NCBI GenBank assembly: GCA_021796515.1
Contig: JAKACC010000006.1
Location: 1-43,709, forward strand
Source: an archaeon
Lineage (GTDB): Archaea > Thermoproteota > Nitrososphaeria > Nitrososphaerales > Gagatemarchaeaceae
DNA: 43,709 nt
Direction: 5' to 3'
The position numbers and the translations under genes were made by a program. This document shows, piece by piece, positions 24,787 through 32,217 of the stretch. The notes below the pieces were generated by a model, which saw nothing but the letters and a program-made list of their open reading frames with translations, did not search any database and had not been told where the DNA came from. Within the stretch, counting starts at the first letter, position 1. Each line of letters opens with the position of its first letter.

Positions 24787-26310
24787 TCAATGTATTATGC
24801 GGAGCCTGAACTCGCAGTTCTTGTCTCCCATACTCCTACATCTCACTTCGGTGCAATCGGCTTTGAGCTTGAAGATGGTCCCGCAGACGCCCTCGAGGCC
24901 TCCGGAGACGCTCGAACAGATCGGGACCTTTGAAGCCAGGGTCCCGCAGAGGTAGCAGTTGTTAAGCGTGATGTGGTACTCGCTATCTGATATCTTCTCG
25001 ACGTGCGACCGTAGAATGAAGGCACTGAGGAGGCTCACCCGCATAATTTTCGGTATGTATTTCCTGGCCGCCGCCGCCGCCGTCGATTCATGGTGTCTCG
25101 GGACTTCGAGCAGCGCTGCTCGCCTCGCAGCGATTTCCAAGACCGCCCGCTCTATCTGGGGCATCGACCTGATGTAGTCTGGCTTGTCCGTAATCCCGAT
25201 GCTCTCGGTCAGCATTTCTATCACGGTCCCCAGGGCGTCCCTGTTCGCGACGAAATATTCCAACGGGACTGCTTGGGTCCCTAACTTGTAGCTCCAGGCT
25301 ACCAGCCTGTCGGGGAGGATGAGCCTGAGGGTGTTGAGGAACGAGTAGCCTCCTCCTTTCGCGTTCAGTGCGTTTACGCCGTCGCTCGAGTAGTCCCGCT
25401 CGAAAGCAACCACGCCCGCAAGCTCCCACTTCGCAAGCAGCTGGAGCATCTCACCTGGCTTTTCCGGGAACAGTCGTGTGATCTCCATGGCTGACATCCC
25501 GACGAGCTGGTGTAGGAGGACGTACTCGCCCGCGGAAAGCTTGGCTCTGGAGGCGTTGGCTCCCCTCTGCAGAATGAACGTCTCCGGCTTCACCTTGAGT
25601 TCGCCGAACCTCTTCTCGAGAGCGCCTTCGGACACCTCCGCCGGCCTGTCCGTCAAGGCTCCTTCCCACTGGACTAGGATCCTCCCCTCTTCTATGGCGT
25701 ACTCGAACTCCCTCATGTTGTACTCAGGCCTGCAACACCCAGACACTACGAAAAACTTCGACACCCTGCCGTCCTTCCTCGTGATGCCGAACTCCACCCT
25801 GGAGCCCAGGAGGCCGACGATTTTTCTTTCTGCGTCCTTGAACGAGTTCGAGGGCATAAGGTAGATGTCTATCGTTCCGAACTCCTTCGAAGCGTTCTTC
25901 CAGGCGTCCACATACTTCAGCACGTTGTCATGGGGCTGGCTGATCAGCAGCGAAGGAAGGTACGAGTGCATGATTATCTCCCCCGGATGCTTCCGCCTGA
26001 TGGCGTTAATCTTCACGACCTTGTCGGCTAGGGAGTCTCCCGTGAGGATCTCGACATGCCCAATTCCAGAGAGGGAGGCCTTGTCACTAATCTCAGTGAA
26101 CCTGAGCTGAGGGTTGTACTTCTCAAAAATCAAACGCATGAAATTTCTGGCCTCAGAGTAGGTCTCGTCAAGCACCAGAATCGACATTCCACCGTAGACC
26201 ACCAAGACCTTGTCTAGGACATCGTGTCCTGTCACCAACTTCGATAAGCGGTCGCTCTTGGGGGCTACAGCCTCTGCCGAGACTCCGGGGCTTCTTTGGT
26301 TCTGAACCAA
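24787..26310 (-). CDS. V4R-domain sensor with degenerate KaiC/RecA-like core and winged helix
   Basis: 507 residues. Residues about 30-220 look like a RecA/KaiC-type alpha/beta domain (MSILVLDETYSEARNFMRLIF) but no Walker A (GxxxxGKS/T) is present, so it probably does not hydrolyse ATP. Residues about 260-310 form a winged-helix-like segment (VLLHQLVGMSAMEITRLF...LLAKWELAGVVAFE). The C-terminal 110 residues match the V4R (4-vinyl reductase) domain, with conserved cysteines in CYLCGTLAS, GVCG, CRSMGDKNCEF, thought to bind small hydrophobic molecules. It is divergent from a small winged-helix gene and shares the neighbourhood with a KaiC ATPase, suggesting a signalling module. TTG start sits inside a 15-bp palindrome. 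Confidence 0.7.
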   Translation of the reverse strand: MVQNQRSPGVSAEAVAPKSDRLSKLVTGHDVLDKVLVVYGGMSILVLDETYSEARNFMRLIFEKYNPQLRFTEISDKASLSGIGHVEILTGDSLADKVVKINAIRRKHPGEIIMHSYLPSLLISQPHDNVLKYVDAWKNASKEFGTIDIYLMPSNSFKDAERKIVGLLGSRVEFGITRKDGRVSKFFVVSGCCRPEYNMREFEYAIEEGRILVQWEGALTDRPAEVSEGALEKRFGELKVKPETFILQRGANASRAKLSAGEYVLLHQLVGMSAMEITRLFPEKPGEMLQLLAKWELAGVVAFERDYSSDGVNALNAKGGGYSFLNTLRLILPDRLVAWSYKLGTQAVPLEYFVANRDALGTVIEMLTESIGITDKPDYIRSMPQIERAVLEIAARRAALLEVPRHHESTAAAAARKYIPKIMRVSLLSAFILRSHVEKISDSEYHITLNNCYLCGTLASKVPICSSVSGGLEGVCGTIFKLKADCTEVRCRSMGDKNCEFRLRIIH

Positions 26311-26351
26311 ACGCTACTACGTTGTTCGCACGTTCTGATTTTAACTGTTAA
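26296..26351. promoter_or_regulatory. Palindromic operator-like sites at the V4R gene start and promoter
   Basis: A 15-bp perfect palindrome (TTGGTTCTGAACCAA, 26296-26310) covers the V4R start codon. An 11-bp palindrome (TTAACTGTTAA, 26341-26351) overlaps the TATA region about 26-30 bases upstream of it. Proteins bound at either would block the minus-strand promoter. Confidence 0.5.
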
Positions 26352-26382
26352 GGATACGCAATCCACAGAAGGGTTTAATTGT

Positions 26383-26393
26383 TGAACAGTTCA
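26383..26393. promoter_or_regulatory. 11-bp palindrome downstream of TATA of winged-helix gene
   Basis: TGAACAGTTCA, whose core AACNGTT is shared with TTAACTGTTAA 42 bases away (about four helical turns). It sits just after the TATA-like GTTTAATT at 26372-26379 that serves the plus-strand regulator, so it may be an autoregulatory site. Confidence 0.45.
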
Positions 26394-26419
26394 CGCACGA
26401 CCAAGAGATTTTGTCTAAC

Positions 26420-26743
26420 ATGAGCCGCAGCGATGGACTCCTTCGAAGGGTGCGGCGGCTTGAGGAGAGAGTCGGCTTCTTGGAACGGATGCCAAGGCTC
26501 GGGGGGGCCGCCCATAGCGGCGAGGCCACGGCAGTCCGCTACGAGGACCTCCCGAACTCTATTTCGAAGTCCCTCCAGGCCATGCAGGCTCTCGGGGAGG
26601 CCGATGCAACCACCGTGAGCCAGAAGACAGGGAGGAACAGAAGCGTGGAGACCATCTACCTAAACCAATTGGTCAGGCTCGGTATCCTCACCCGAACCAG
26701 AGTCGGGAAGAAAGTGTTCTTCAGGTTCGCGAAGGTCTACTGA
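26420..26743 (+). CDS. Small winged-helix transcriptional regulator
   Basis: About 107 residues (a TTG at 26411 would add three). After a charged coiled N-terminus (LLRRVRRLEERVGFLE) comes a winged-helix domain: LQAMQALGEADATTVSQKTGRNRSVETIYLNQLVRLGILTRTRVGKKVFFRF. The recognition helix is RSVETIYLNQL and the wing is the last basic hairpin. It resembles archaeal MarR/ArsR-like regulators. It is convergent to the KaiC ATPase (2-base gap) and divergent from the V4R sensor, making it the likely DNA-binding output of this cluster. Confidence 0.7.
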   Translation: MSRSDGLLRRVRRLEERVGFLERMPRLGGAAHSGEATAVRYEDLPNSISKSLQAMQALGEADATTVSQKTGRNRSVETIYLNQLVRLGILTRTRVGKKVFFRFAKVY

Positions 26744-26745
26744 TA

Positions 26746-27474
26746 TTACACCCGGACGTCAGTGTGCACTACGATTCCTTCCTTTGCGATTTCCATCCCG
26801 TAGATGGTTTGGTCGTGAGCGGTCCGCCTCATCTTCACGACCTGTATGGACCTCACCACCTCGGAGTTCTCGCTGACATAGTTCAACTGTATGGCGCCGT
26901 GCGACAGCGCCCACTCGATTGGAATGGAGTTCCTGGACCCGAGCGATTCGACAATCATCAAGCTGACACAGTCTTCAGCCGACAGGCCCTGCACCAGGCC
27001 GAGGAGCCCCTGCCTCACCTCGAAGTCGTCCTTGTACTGCATCTCTATCGTCGTGAGCGAGTCGATGACCACCCGCCTCGCTTTCATGCGTCTTGTCGCG
27101 TCGAGGGTCGCCTTGGCGACTATGCTGAAGGGAATCTTCTCACCCTTGAAGAGCGCCTCGTTCCTAGTTATGATCCCCGACTCGGTCGCTATGACCGGCC
27201 GCATGTCGAGGAGGGCAATCTTCCCTATCCTGGTTGCTTCGTCTATGTCCCAGCCGTGATCACGGAAGTTGTTCTTGACCTCCTCGGGGCTCTCCGTACA
27301 GGTGACATAGACCCCGCCATCTCCGTGCTCCTTGTATCCGCGGTAGATGAACTGAGAGCAGAGGGTGGACTTTCCGCTGCCGGGCCCCCCTGACACGACA
27401 ACGCAGCTCCCCCGGACGAAGCCGCCACCGAGAATCTCGTCAAGCCCTTCCACGCCTGAAGGAGTTCTCTCCAC
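26746..27474 (-). CDS. KaiC-like RecA-superfamily ATPase (single domain)
   Basis: 242 residues. N-terminal TPSGVEGLDEILGGGFVRGS is the KaiC family entry motif; Walker A GGPGSGKST is at about residues 29-37; VVIDSLTTIEM is Walker B-like; an ending MEIAKEGIVVH is typical of archaeal KaiC-like (RadC/Rad55-type) proteins. Such single-domain proteins act in archaeal signal transduction. The start GTG lies about 26 bases from a TATA-like element (AGATAAG), so leaderless. A near-match to the AACAGTT motif lies upstream at about 27567-27580. Confidence 0.87.
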   Translation of the reverse strand: MERTPSGVEGLDEILGGGFVRGSCVVVSGGPGSGKSTLCSQFIYRGYKEHGDGGVYVTCTESPEEVKNNFRDHGWDIDEATRIGKIALLDMRPVIATESGIITRNEALFKGEKIPFSIVAKATLDATRRMKARRVVIDSLTTIEMQYKDDFEVRQGLLGLVQGLSAEDCVSLMIVESLGSRNSIPIEWALSHGAIQLNYVSENSEVVRSIQVVKMRRTAHDQTIYGMEIAKEGIVVHTDVRV

Positions 27475-27844
27475 GCAGCGGCGGGGTTCGAATGGCTTAT
27501 CTCTCTTCTGGGGGGTGCGCGTTTACCGAAGTCAATGTCCTTACCGGTCATGTCACGCACTGGAGGTTAAACAGTTCGACGGTATGGTCTCTTGATGCCT
27601 CTGCCGAGTTCGTAGAACCTCGCCCATTCACCCGCACCCGGGCAGCTGAGAGTCAGCTATTTCTCCGTGCGAGTTGGTACCACCACGAAGGGCTTCGCGC
27701 TAACTTATCTCGATTTTCAGGGTAGTTTGAGCCGTAAATCTGCATTGATCCCCGAAGTTTCACCTTGAGGTAAGAAATACTGGGCGCGGCATCTCACCGG
27801 GGCTTAGCGGCAACCCCGGGCGGTTTTGCCCAACCCGGGGTTAC
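27475..27844. other. Intergenic region between KaiC and RNase P RNA
   Basis: About 370 bases with no convincing gene. It holds the KaiC promoter (near 27499), an AACAGTTC motif at about 27570 resembling the palindromes of the neighbouring sensor genes, and the hairpin at 27812-27842 after the RNase P RNA 3-prime end. Confidence 0.4.
27812..27842 (-). terminator. Stable hairpin just after RNase P RNA
   Basis: Perfect 9-bp arms (AACCCCGGG and CCCGGGGTT) enclose a 13-base loop. It directly follows the predicted 3-prime end of the RNase P RNA on the minus strand, so may mark a transcript end or a processing site. There is no T-run after it, so a role in termination is unproven. Confidence 0.4.
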
Positions 27845-28146
27845 GTTCGACTCGTGCCGGCCGTAGTCCTCCTTCTGTTCTAGACGGGATTCCGCTCAGC
27901 GGCCTACCCTGGCCTCTTGCAGGCGTTTCATCGGTCATGTTTGGCCTTGCTCTGCACGGGTCAGCCGTTTCATCCCGCGTCCCACCGACCTCAAGGTCGC
28001 CCTATCATCGCGTTTGATGGGCCGGGTCCCGTTTCTGTTCTGGAGCCGACCATCTCTGGTCGCGCCTCCTGGCGCCGTGCATCCTGCTGCGAGGGAGGAA
28101 CTTCCCCAGGAGATCCCCGTGGCCCGTCCACCGGCTCGCGTCGACC
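27845..28146 (-). ncRNA. rnpB: RNase P RNA
   Basis: The minus strand has the two universally conserved RNase P core regions. CR-I reads GGGGAAGUUCCUCCC (complement of 28093-28107) and CR-V reads AGAACAGAAGGAGGACUACGG (complement of 27862-27881). They pair as helix P4: GUUC with GAAC and CUCC with GGAG, separated by the unpaired AGAA of CR-V. The ends also pair as P1: 28131-28143 with 27848-27860, 11 of 13 positions matched. Distance between ends (about 300 nt) fits an archaeal type RNA. It processes tRNA 5-prime ends with protein partners. Exact termini are approximate. Confidence 0.85.
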
Positions 28147-28338
28147 CTCTGTCAGCCTCGCGCCTGATAACCGTTTCCTGAGATTCCATAGCGCCGAACG
28201 CCCACCTTCCCGGGCTGTAGGCACCCGGGCGGTCAGAATCCAGGCCGACGCGGACCTATACGCGGCCAATGTGTTCATCGGGGAGGCTACAGGTCCCACA
28301 ATCGAACGGGAATCGCGCTCAGGTGACAGCGAGAAGGC

Positions 28339-28872
28339 TCAATCCGCCGCCCGGAACGACTCGGGCTCGAAGAGTTGAGGGAAGTACTCCCTCTGCGCCC
28401 GAATGACCTTCCCTTCGGTCCGCGACCTCCTGTAATCCTCCAGAGGCTCCTCGTTCAGGGTCAGAAAGGTGGGGCCCCACTTATAGATACTCAGGTATCG
28501 TGACGCCTCTTCCACTTCTCCGAGGATGTACATGGTCGCCGCCACGGCTTCGAGCGAGCTCAGCACTCCAGCCCTTGAATAATTGGTCGGGTTCCCCGCC
28601 AGGAGAGTGGGGAGCCGCCTGTGCTTCCCTCCCAGCTTCCTGAAGAAGACTTCCTGGGCTTGGTTCCATGACGCGTCCACCACAAGTACGCTCTTGGCTA
28701 CCCTGTCGGGAGGGGAGAGTACCCGGTGGGCGAAGGGGTTGAGGACAATGGTCTTGTCTGACGCGTGGAACTTCCTGCTCACTGCCTTGGCCAGATCCAT
28801 GTTGACCATCTTCCGCGCTGTGCACTTGGTGGGGTCGTCCTGACCCATCTCAAGAGCGAAGACCCCGAGCAC
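28339..28872 (-). CDS. tsr3: 16S rRNA aminocarboxypropyltransferase Tsr3
   Basis: 177 residues matching the Tsr3/DUF367 family: DDPTKCTARKMVNM at the N-terminus, VLNPFAHRVLSPPD, VVDASWNQAQEVFF, and LPTLLAGNPTNYSRAGVLSSLEAVAATMYI. Tsr3 transfers the acp group of SAM to a hypermodified uridine in the small-subunit rRNA. The GTG start lies about 26-30 bases from a TATA-like TTAAG, consistent with a leaderless transcript. It is upstream of the RNase P RNA on the same strand, with about 190 bases in between. Confidence 0.9.
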   Translation of the reverse strand: MLGVFALEMGQDDPTKCTARKMVNMDLAKAVSRKFHASDKTIVLNPFAHRVLSPPDRVAKSVLVVDASWNQAQEVFFRKLGGKHRRLPTLLAGNPTNYSRAGVLSSLEAVAATMYILGEVEEASRYLSIYKWGPTFLTLNEEPLEDYRRSRTEGKVIRAQREYFPQLFEPESFRAAD

Positions 28873-29274
28873 GTCCAGTTCAGGCCGGATTGGCCCCTCT
28901 TAAGGTGGTGTCGGCGAACGAGAGAGGCGCCCCTCCAGCGACGAGGTTGATACACGGCGATGTTCCCAGGCTCCCCCCTTCCTTGCGTCGCCGCCACGAG
29001 GCATTTGCAGTAGAACATCTAACAGAAGTTGGTCACGAGCACCAGTTGACCGACCCTCTGTCGCTCACCGCACCCGATATGATGGGGAACACTGTTGAAG
29101 AGGTGTCAGAGAAGTTAACGGCACCGTCCCCGTAGAGACAGTCTGAAACCTTTGGCTGTGGGCTGTTTATCTCCAGATACAGCTATGCTCCATGACTTGA
29201 TGAGGGGCAATGGTTATTACGGCGCGCGGTGCAAGGGGATGCAGAGGAAGTGACCGAAAATCCCCCAGGCTTTC
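28873..29274. other. Intergenic region between tsr3 and the Lrp-like gene
   Basis: About 400 bases. The tsr3 TATA-like element is near 28902. A plus-strand frame at 28890-29135 (81 codons) has a partly protein-like tail but no recognised family, so I do not call it. A TATA-like GTTTATCT near 29166 precedes a 22-codon frame (29185-29253) that ends where the Lrp-like gene begins. No tRNA signature was seen. Confidence 0.35.
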
Positions 29275-29493
29275 GTGTTAGTAAACGCCGACCTTGGGGC
29301 TGAGGAGGACCTCCTCAAGAAGCTGCGGGAAATCCCCAACGTCAAAGAGGTCTACGTCGTCTACGGGGTCTATGATATCGTCGCCCGGGTCGAGGCCGAC
29401 ACCATGGAGAAGGTTAAGGAGACCATCACCTGGAACATACGTCGTCTCGACAAGGTGAGGAGCACCCTCACCATGATTGTCGTCGACGCGTAG
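29275..29493 (+). CDS. Stand-alone Lrp/AsnC ligand-binding (RAM) domain protein
   Basis: 72 residues from GTG: VNADLGAEEDLLKKLREIPNVKEVYVVYGVYDIVARVEADTMEKVKE covers the RAM domain, with no helix-turn-helix. Such proteins bind amino acids and can regulate or form rings. Homologous proteins usually start four to five residues earlier (a PQAFVLV-type strand). That sequence is present in frame here but is preceded only by ATC, with GTGACCGAAAAT in another frame just upstream across a run of five C. A one-base indel there would give a full N-terminus; see findings. Confidence 0.75.
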   Translation: MLVNADLGAEEDLLKKLREIPNVKEVYVVYGVYDIVARVEADTMEKVKETITWNIRRLDKVRSTLTMIVVDA

Positions 29494-29540
29494 TGCGATA
29501 GTCCTATCTTCAAATAATCGCGAGATGTGGTCCGACAGGC

Positions 29541-30725
29541 ATGCGGTTTCTGGTAGGTATCGACGACACTGATTCCCCGCGGGGTTACTGCACTACCTAC
29601 CTTGCCTACCGCATCGCGGTCGATCTTCCACCTGCCGTTACTGTCCTGCCGTATCCAAGGCTGGTCAGGCTCAACCCCAACATCCCTTTCAAGACCAGAG
29701 GGAATGCCGCTGTCTGCTTCACAGTGGAAGCTCCCGACGCCGAAGTCGCCTTCGCCGCGCTGTCTGCGAAGGTGGAGGAGCTCTCAGACATCGAAGGCGG
29801 AGCGAATTCAGGGATGGTCTTCCTGGACGACCCTTCGAAGGCGAGGTTGTTCGAGCCGCTTTACTTCGACGCCCTTACGGGGGTCGTCAACCCCCGCAGA
29901 GTCAGGACGCTCCTGAAGGAGGTTGGAGCGAGGTCTTTCGAGCTCGGGAACGGGATGGGACTCGTCGGGGCTGCAGCGTCCTTCGGTTTCGACGAGCGCT
30001 TCGACCACACCTACGAATGCATCACTTACCGCAGGAGGGACCGCTGGGGGACGAGGCGCCTCATCGACGGCGCGTCGGTGAAGGAGATGGACATCGGGAC
30101 ATTTCCGCACACCTTCAACAGTTACGACCACCAGAAGAGGAAGGCCCTGGTGGCCCCCCATGGCCCAGACCCTGTCTTCGCCGGGGTGAGGGGGGATTCG
30201 CCGACAGGCGTGTTAAGGGCCCTCGAGGCGCTGGTCCGTGGGGAGCCGCTCGAGGGCCATATGGTGTACGTGTCCAACCAGCACACTGACGCGCACTTGG
30301 CGAAGCCCCTCAATTGGAAGACTTATTCATCGGGGTGGGCAGAAGGGGCAGTCGAGCGGGTGGAAGTCGGTCAGGGGGGCCACACATATGTCACGCTGGA
30401 CGTGGAAGGGGAACGGCGTCTGGCGGCGGCCTACGAGCCCACGGGGGACCTCAGGCGGACCGTCAGGCTTCTGAAGCCGGGAGACAAGGTCCGTGCCTAT
30501 GGCGGTGTCAGGAGGCCCACTTCACTGCACCCGAGAGTCCTCAATCTGGAGAAACTCGAAGTGACCTCAGCCGGGTGCGGGCTGCCGGAGGGGATCTACA
30601 TATCCTCCCCAAGAGCGAACAGGCATCTTACGAAGCCCCTGATCAGGTATGGTCGCGAGGCGTATAGAAAATCAGAAGCAGTCGGGGGATGGCTTAAGGC
30701 TCCTATGCAGCCAGCGCCTGCCTGA
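29541..30725 (+). CDS. tiaS: tRNA(Ile2) 2-agmatinylcytidine synthetase TiaS
   Basis: 394 residues. N-terminal GIDDTDSPRGYCTTYLAYRI and ARLVR-like LNPNIPFKTRGNAAV are the TiaS signature; the middle ITYRRRDRWGTRRLIDGASVKEMD and SNQHTDAHL are also conserved. A C-terminal OB-fold (YVTLDVEGERRL...GDKVRAYGGVRRP) and RANRHLTKPL follow. TiaS attaches agmatine to C34 of tRNA-Ile2. The family usually has a zinc ribbon between the OB-fold and the RHLTKP segment; only one Cys is present here, so that ribbon appears absent. The ATG is 48 bases after the Lrp-like gene. The end overlaps the convergent PLP enzyme by 23 bases. Confidence 0.88.
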   Translation: MRFLVGIDDTDSPRGYCTTYLAYRIAVDLPPAVTVLPYPRLVRLNPNIPFKTRGNAAVCFTVEAPDAEVAFAALSAKVEELSDIEGGANSGMVFLDDPSKARLFEPLYFDALTGVVNPRRVRTLLKEVGARSFELGNGMGLVGAAASFGFDERFDHTYECITYRRRDRWGTRRLIDGASVKEMDIGTFPHTFNSYDHQKRKALVAPHGPDPVFAGVRGDSPTGVLRALEALVRGEPLEGHMVYVSNQHTDAHLAKPLNWKTYSSGWAEGAVERVEVGQGGHTYVTLDVEGERRLAAAYEPTGDLRRTVRLLKPGDKVRAYGGVRRPTSLHPRVLNLEKLEVTSAGCGLPEGIYISSPRANRHLTKPLIRYGREAYRKSEAVGGWLKAPMQPAPA

Positions 30726-31872
30726 AGTCCCCAATCAGGTCGTCCAAGTCCTCTATGCCCACGGAGACTCTGACCAGCGTGTCGGGGATACCAGTCTTCG
30801 CCCTTTCCTTGGCTGACATCTGAGTGTGGGTCATGTTGTAGGGCTGAGAGACCAGGGTCTCTACCCCGCCGAGGCTCGCGGCCAGTGTCGCGACCTTCAC
30901 CGACTCGGTGAAGCGCATTGCGTCTCTCGTGGTCCCCTTGATCACGAAGCTCAGCATCCCGCCGAATCCCCTCATCTGCTTCTTCGCCAGCAGGTGCTGG
31001 GGGTGGTCCCGGAGGCCAGGGTAGTGCACAGCCTCGACCTTCCTGTGTTTCGACAGGAACTCGGCCAGCGCCATAGCGTTCGCGTTCTGCTGCCTCACCC
31101 TGACTGCCATGGTCTTCATCCCTCTGAGGATGAGCCAAGCAGGAATGGGGTCAAGGGTCCCGCCGAAGTCGCGCCTCATCATCTTGATTTTTTGTATGCT
31201 CCCCTTGCTGGCCACGGCGGCGCCCGCGATAAGGTCCGCATGGCCGTTCAGATACTTGGTGGCACTGTGCAGCACCACATCGGCCCCCAGGTCTATGGGG
31301 TTCTGGTTGATGGGAGACGCGAATGTGTTGTCCACCAGGAGGAGCGCCCCGCTGGAGTGCGCCAGTTTCGCCACATTCGCAATGTCGACCACTTTCAGCG
31401 TCGGGTTGGTCGGGCTTTCGATGTAGACGATACTAGTGCTCTTCTTCATCCCTCTTTCGAGGGCCCCATGGTCGGTGGTGTCCACAAGGTCGGTGTCGAA
31501 CCCGAGCTCAGGGAGGATGTCGTGGAGGAGTCCGAAGGTGCCGCCGTAGAGGTCTCTTATCGCCAGGACGTGTGCCCCCTTCTTCAAGGAGGCGAAGATA
31601 GTGGTGGTGATGGCGGCCATCCCAGATGAGAAGGCAGCGCCGGCGCCGCCGCGCTCGAAAAGGGCCAGCTTCTTCTCCAGAGTCACCACCGTCGGATTGT
31701 CCCACCTAGAGTAAGTGTACCCCTTCTCTCCCGAGCCAGCGACCGCCACGGGGACGTCTTCGGCTTTCGAAAACCCGAAGGTAGACGTCTCATAGATTGG
31801 GACGGTGAGCGAGCCTGTCTGAGGGTCGAGGCGTTCTCCTCCGTGGACTGACTTCGTCGAGTCGCCGGTCAA
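30703..31872 (-). CDS. Trans-sulfuration PLP enzyme (cystathionine gamma-synthase / beta-lyase / methionine gamma-lyase family)
   Basis: 389 residues, the usual family length. YTYSRWDNPTVVTLEKKLA holds the subunit-contact tyrosine and arginine, SSGMAAITTTIF the PLP phosphate loop, VDNTFASP the aspartate stacking on PLP, and HSATKYLNGHADLIAG the PLP-binding lysine. The C-terminus GGVETLVSQPYNMTH is typical. Members move sulfur between cysteine, homocysteine and methionine; which reaction this one performs is not clear. A TTG start lies about 26-30 bases from TTTTACAG, so it may be leaderless. It adjoins the sulfur locus on its right, but on the far side of a 345-base gap. Confidence 0.88.
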   Translation of the reverse strand: MTGDSTKSVHGGERLDPQTGSLTVPIYETSTFGFSKAEDVPVAVAGSGEKGYTYSRWDNPTVVTLEKKLALFERGGAGAAFSSGMAAITTTIFASLKKGAHVLAIRDLYGGTFGLLHDILPELGFDTDLVDTTDHGALERGMKKSTSIVYIESPTNPTLKVVDIANVAKLAHSSGALLLVDNTFASPINQNPIDLGADVVLHSATKYLNGHADLIAGAAVASKGSIQKIKMMRRDFGGTLDPIPAWLILRGMKTMAVRVRQQNANAMALAEFLSKHRKVEAVHYPGLRDHPQHLLAKKQMRGFGGMLSFVIKGTTRDAMRFTESVKVATLAASLGGVETLVSQPYNMTHTQMSAKERAKTGIPDTLVRVSVGIEDLDDLIGDFRQALAA

Positions 31873-32217
31873 ACATATCCACCCCCGAAAGGGGCTGTAA
31901 AATGCGTAGCGAGAGTGGTGGGAGATAGCGAGGGGAGGACATGGAAGATGAGTGAGGCTTATTAGAGCGAGGTCATTAAACGGACAATGACGGCTTCATA
32001 AAGCGCGTTGAACCATTAGAGACACCAAAGCCATCGAAGCTGATGACGCTGGGAACCCGGGGGCGGCTTGATTTCGGCTGCGCTTCCTGTGACCTGAACT
32101 TAATCGGCGGGACCTTGCACCGACGGCGACCTTGGGTTGATTGAATTCATCAGCCCAGGTAGCTACAAACATCTTTTCAGCTAAAACGACCTTGGCCTAG
32201 CTTTGCCCGGCATGGTT
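31873..32217. other. Intergenic region before the sulfur locus
   Basis: About 345 bases with no credible protein. It contains the promoter of the PLP enzyme and a stretch at 32041-32097 with a TGATGA and a CTGA 57 bases apart, which could be a C/D box small RNA (low support). Confidence 0.4.

Noticed and set aside
27485-27496. GGTTCGAATGG resembling a tRNA T-loop
   Set aside because: No acceptor, anticodon or D-stem pairing around it; it lies in the KaiC promoter region.
27917-28378. Open frames of 84-153 codons over the RNase P RNA
   Set aside because: They cover the conserved RNA core on the opposite or same strand and have arginine/serine-rich random composition.
28890-29135. 81-codon plus-strand frame after tsr3
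   Set aside because: No start signal or recognised domain; only the tail looks protein-like. Left as uncertain.
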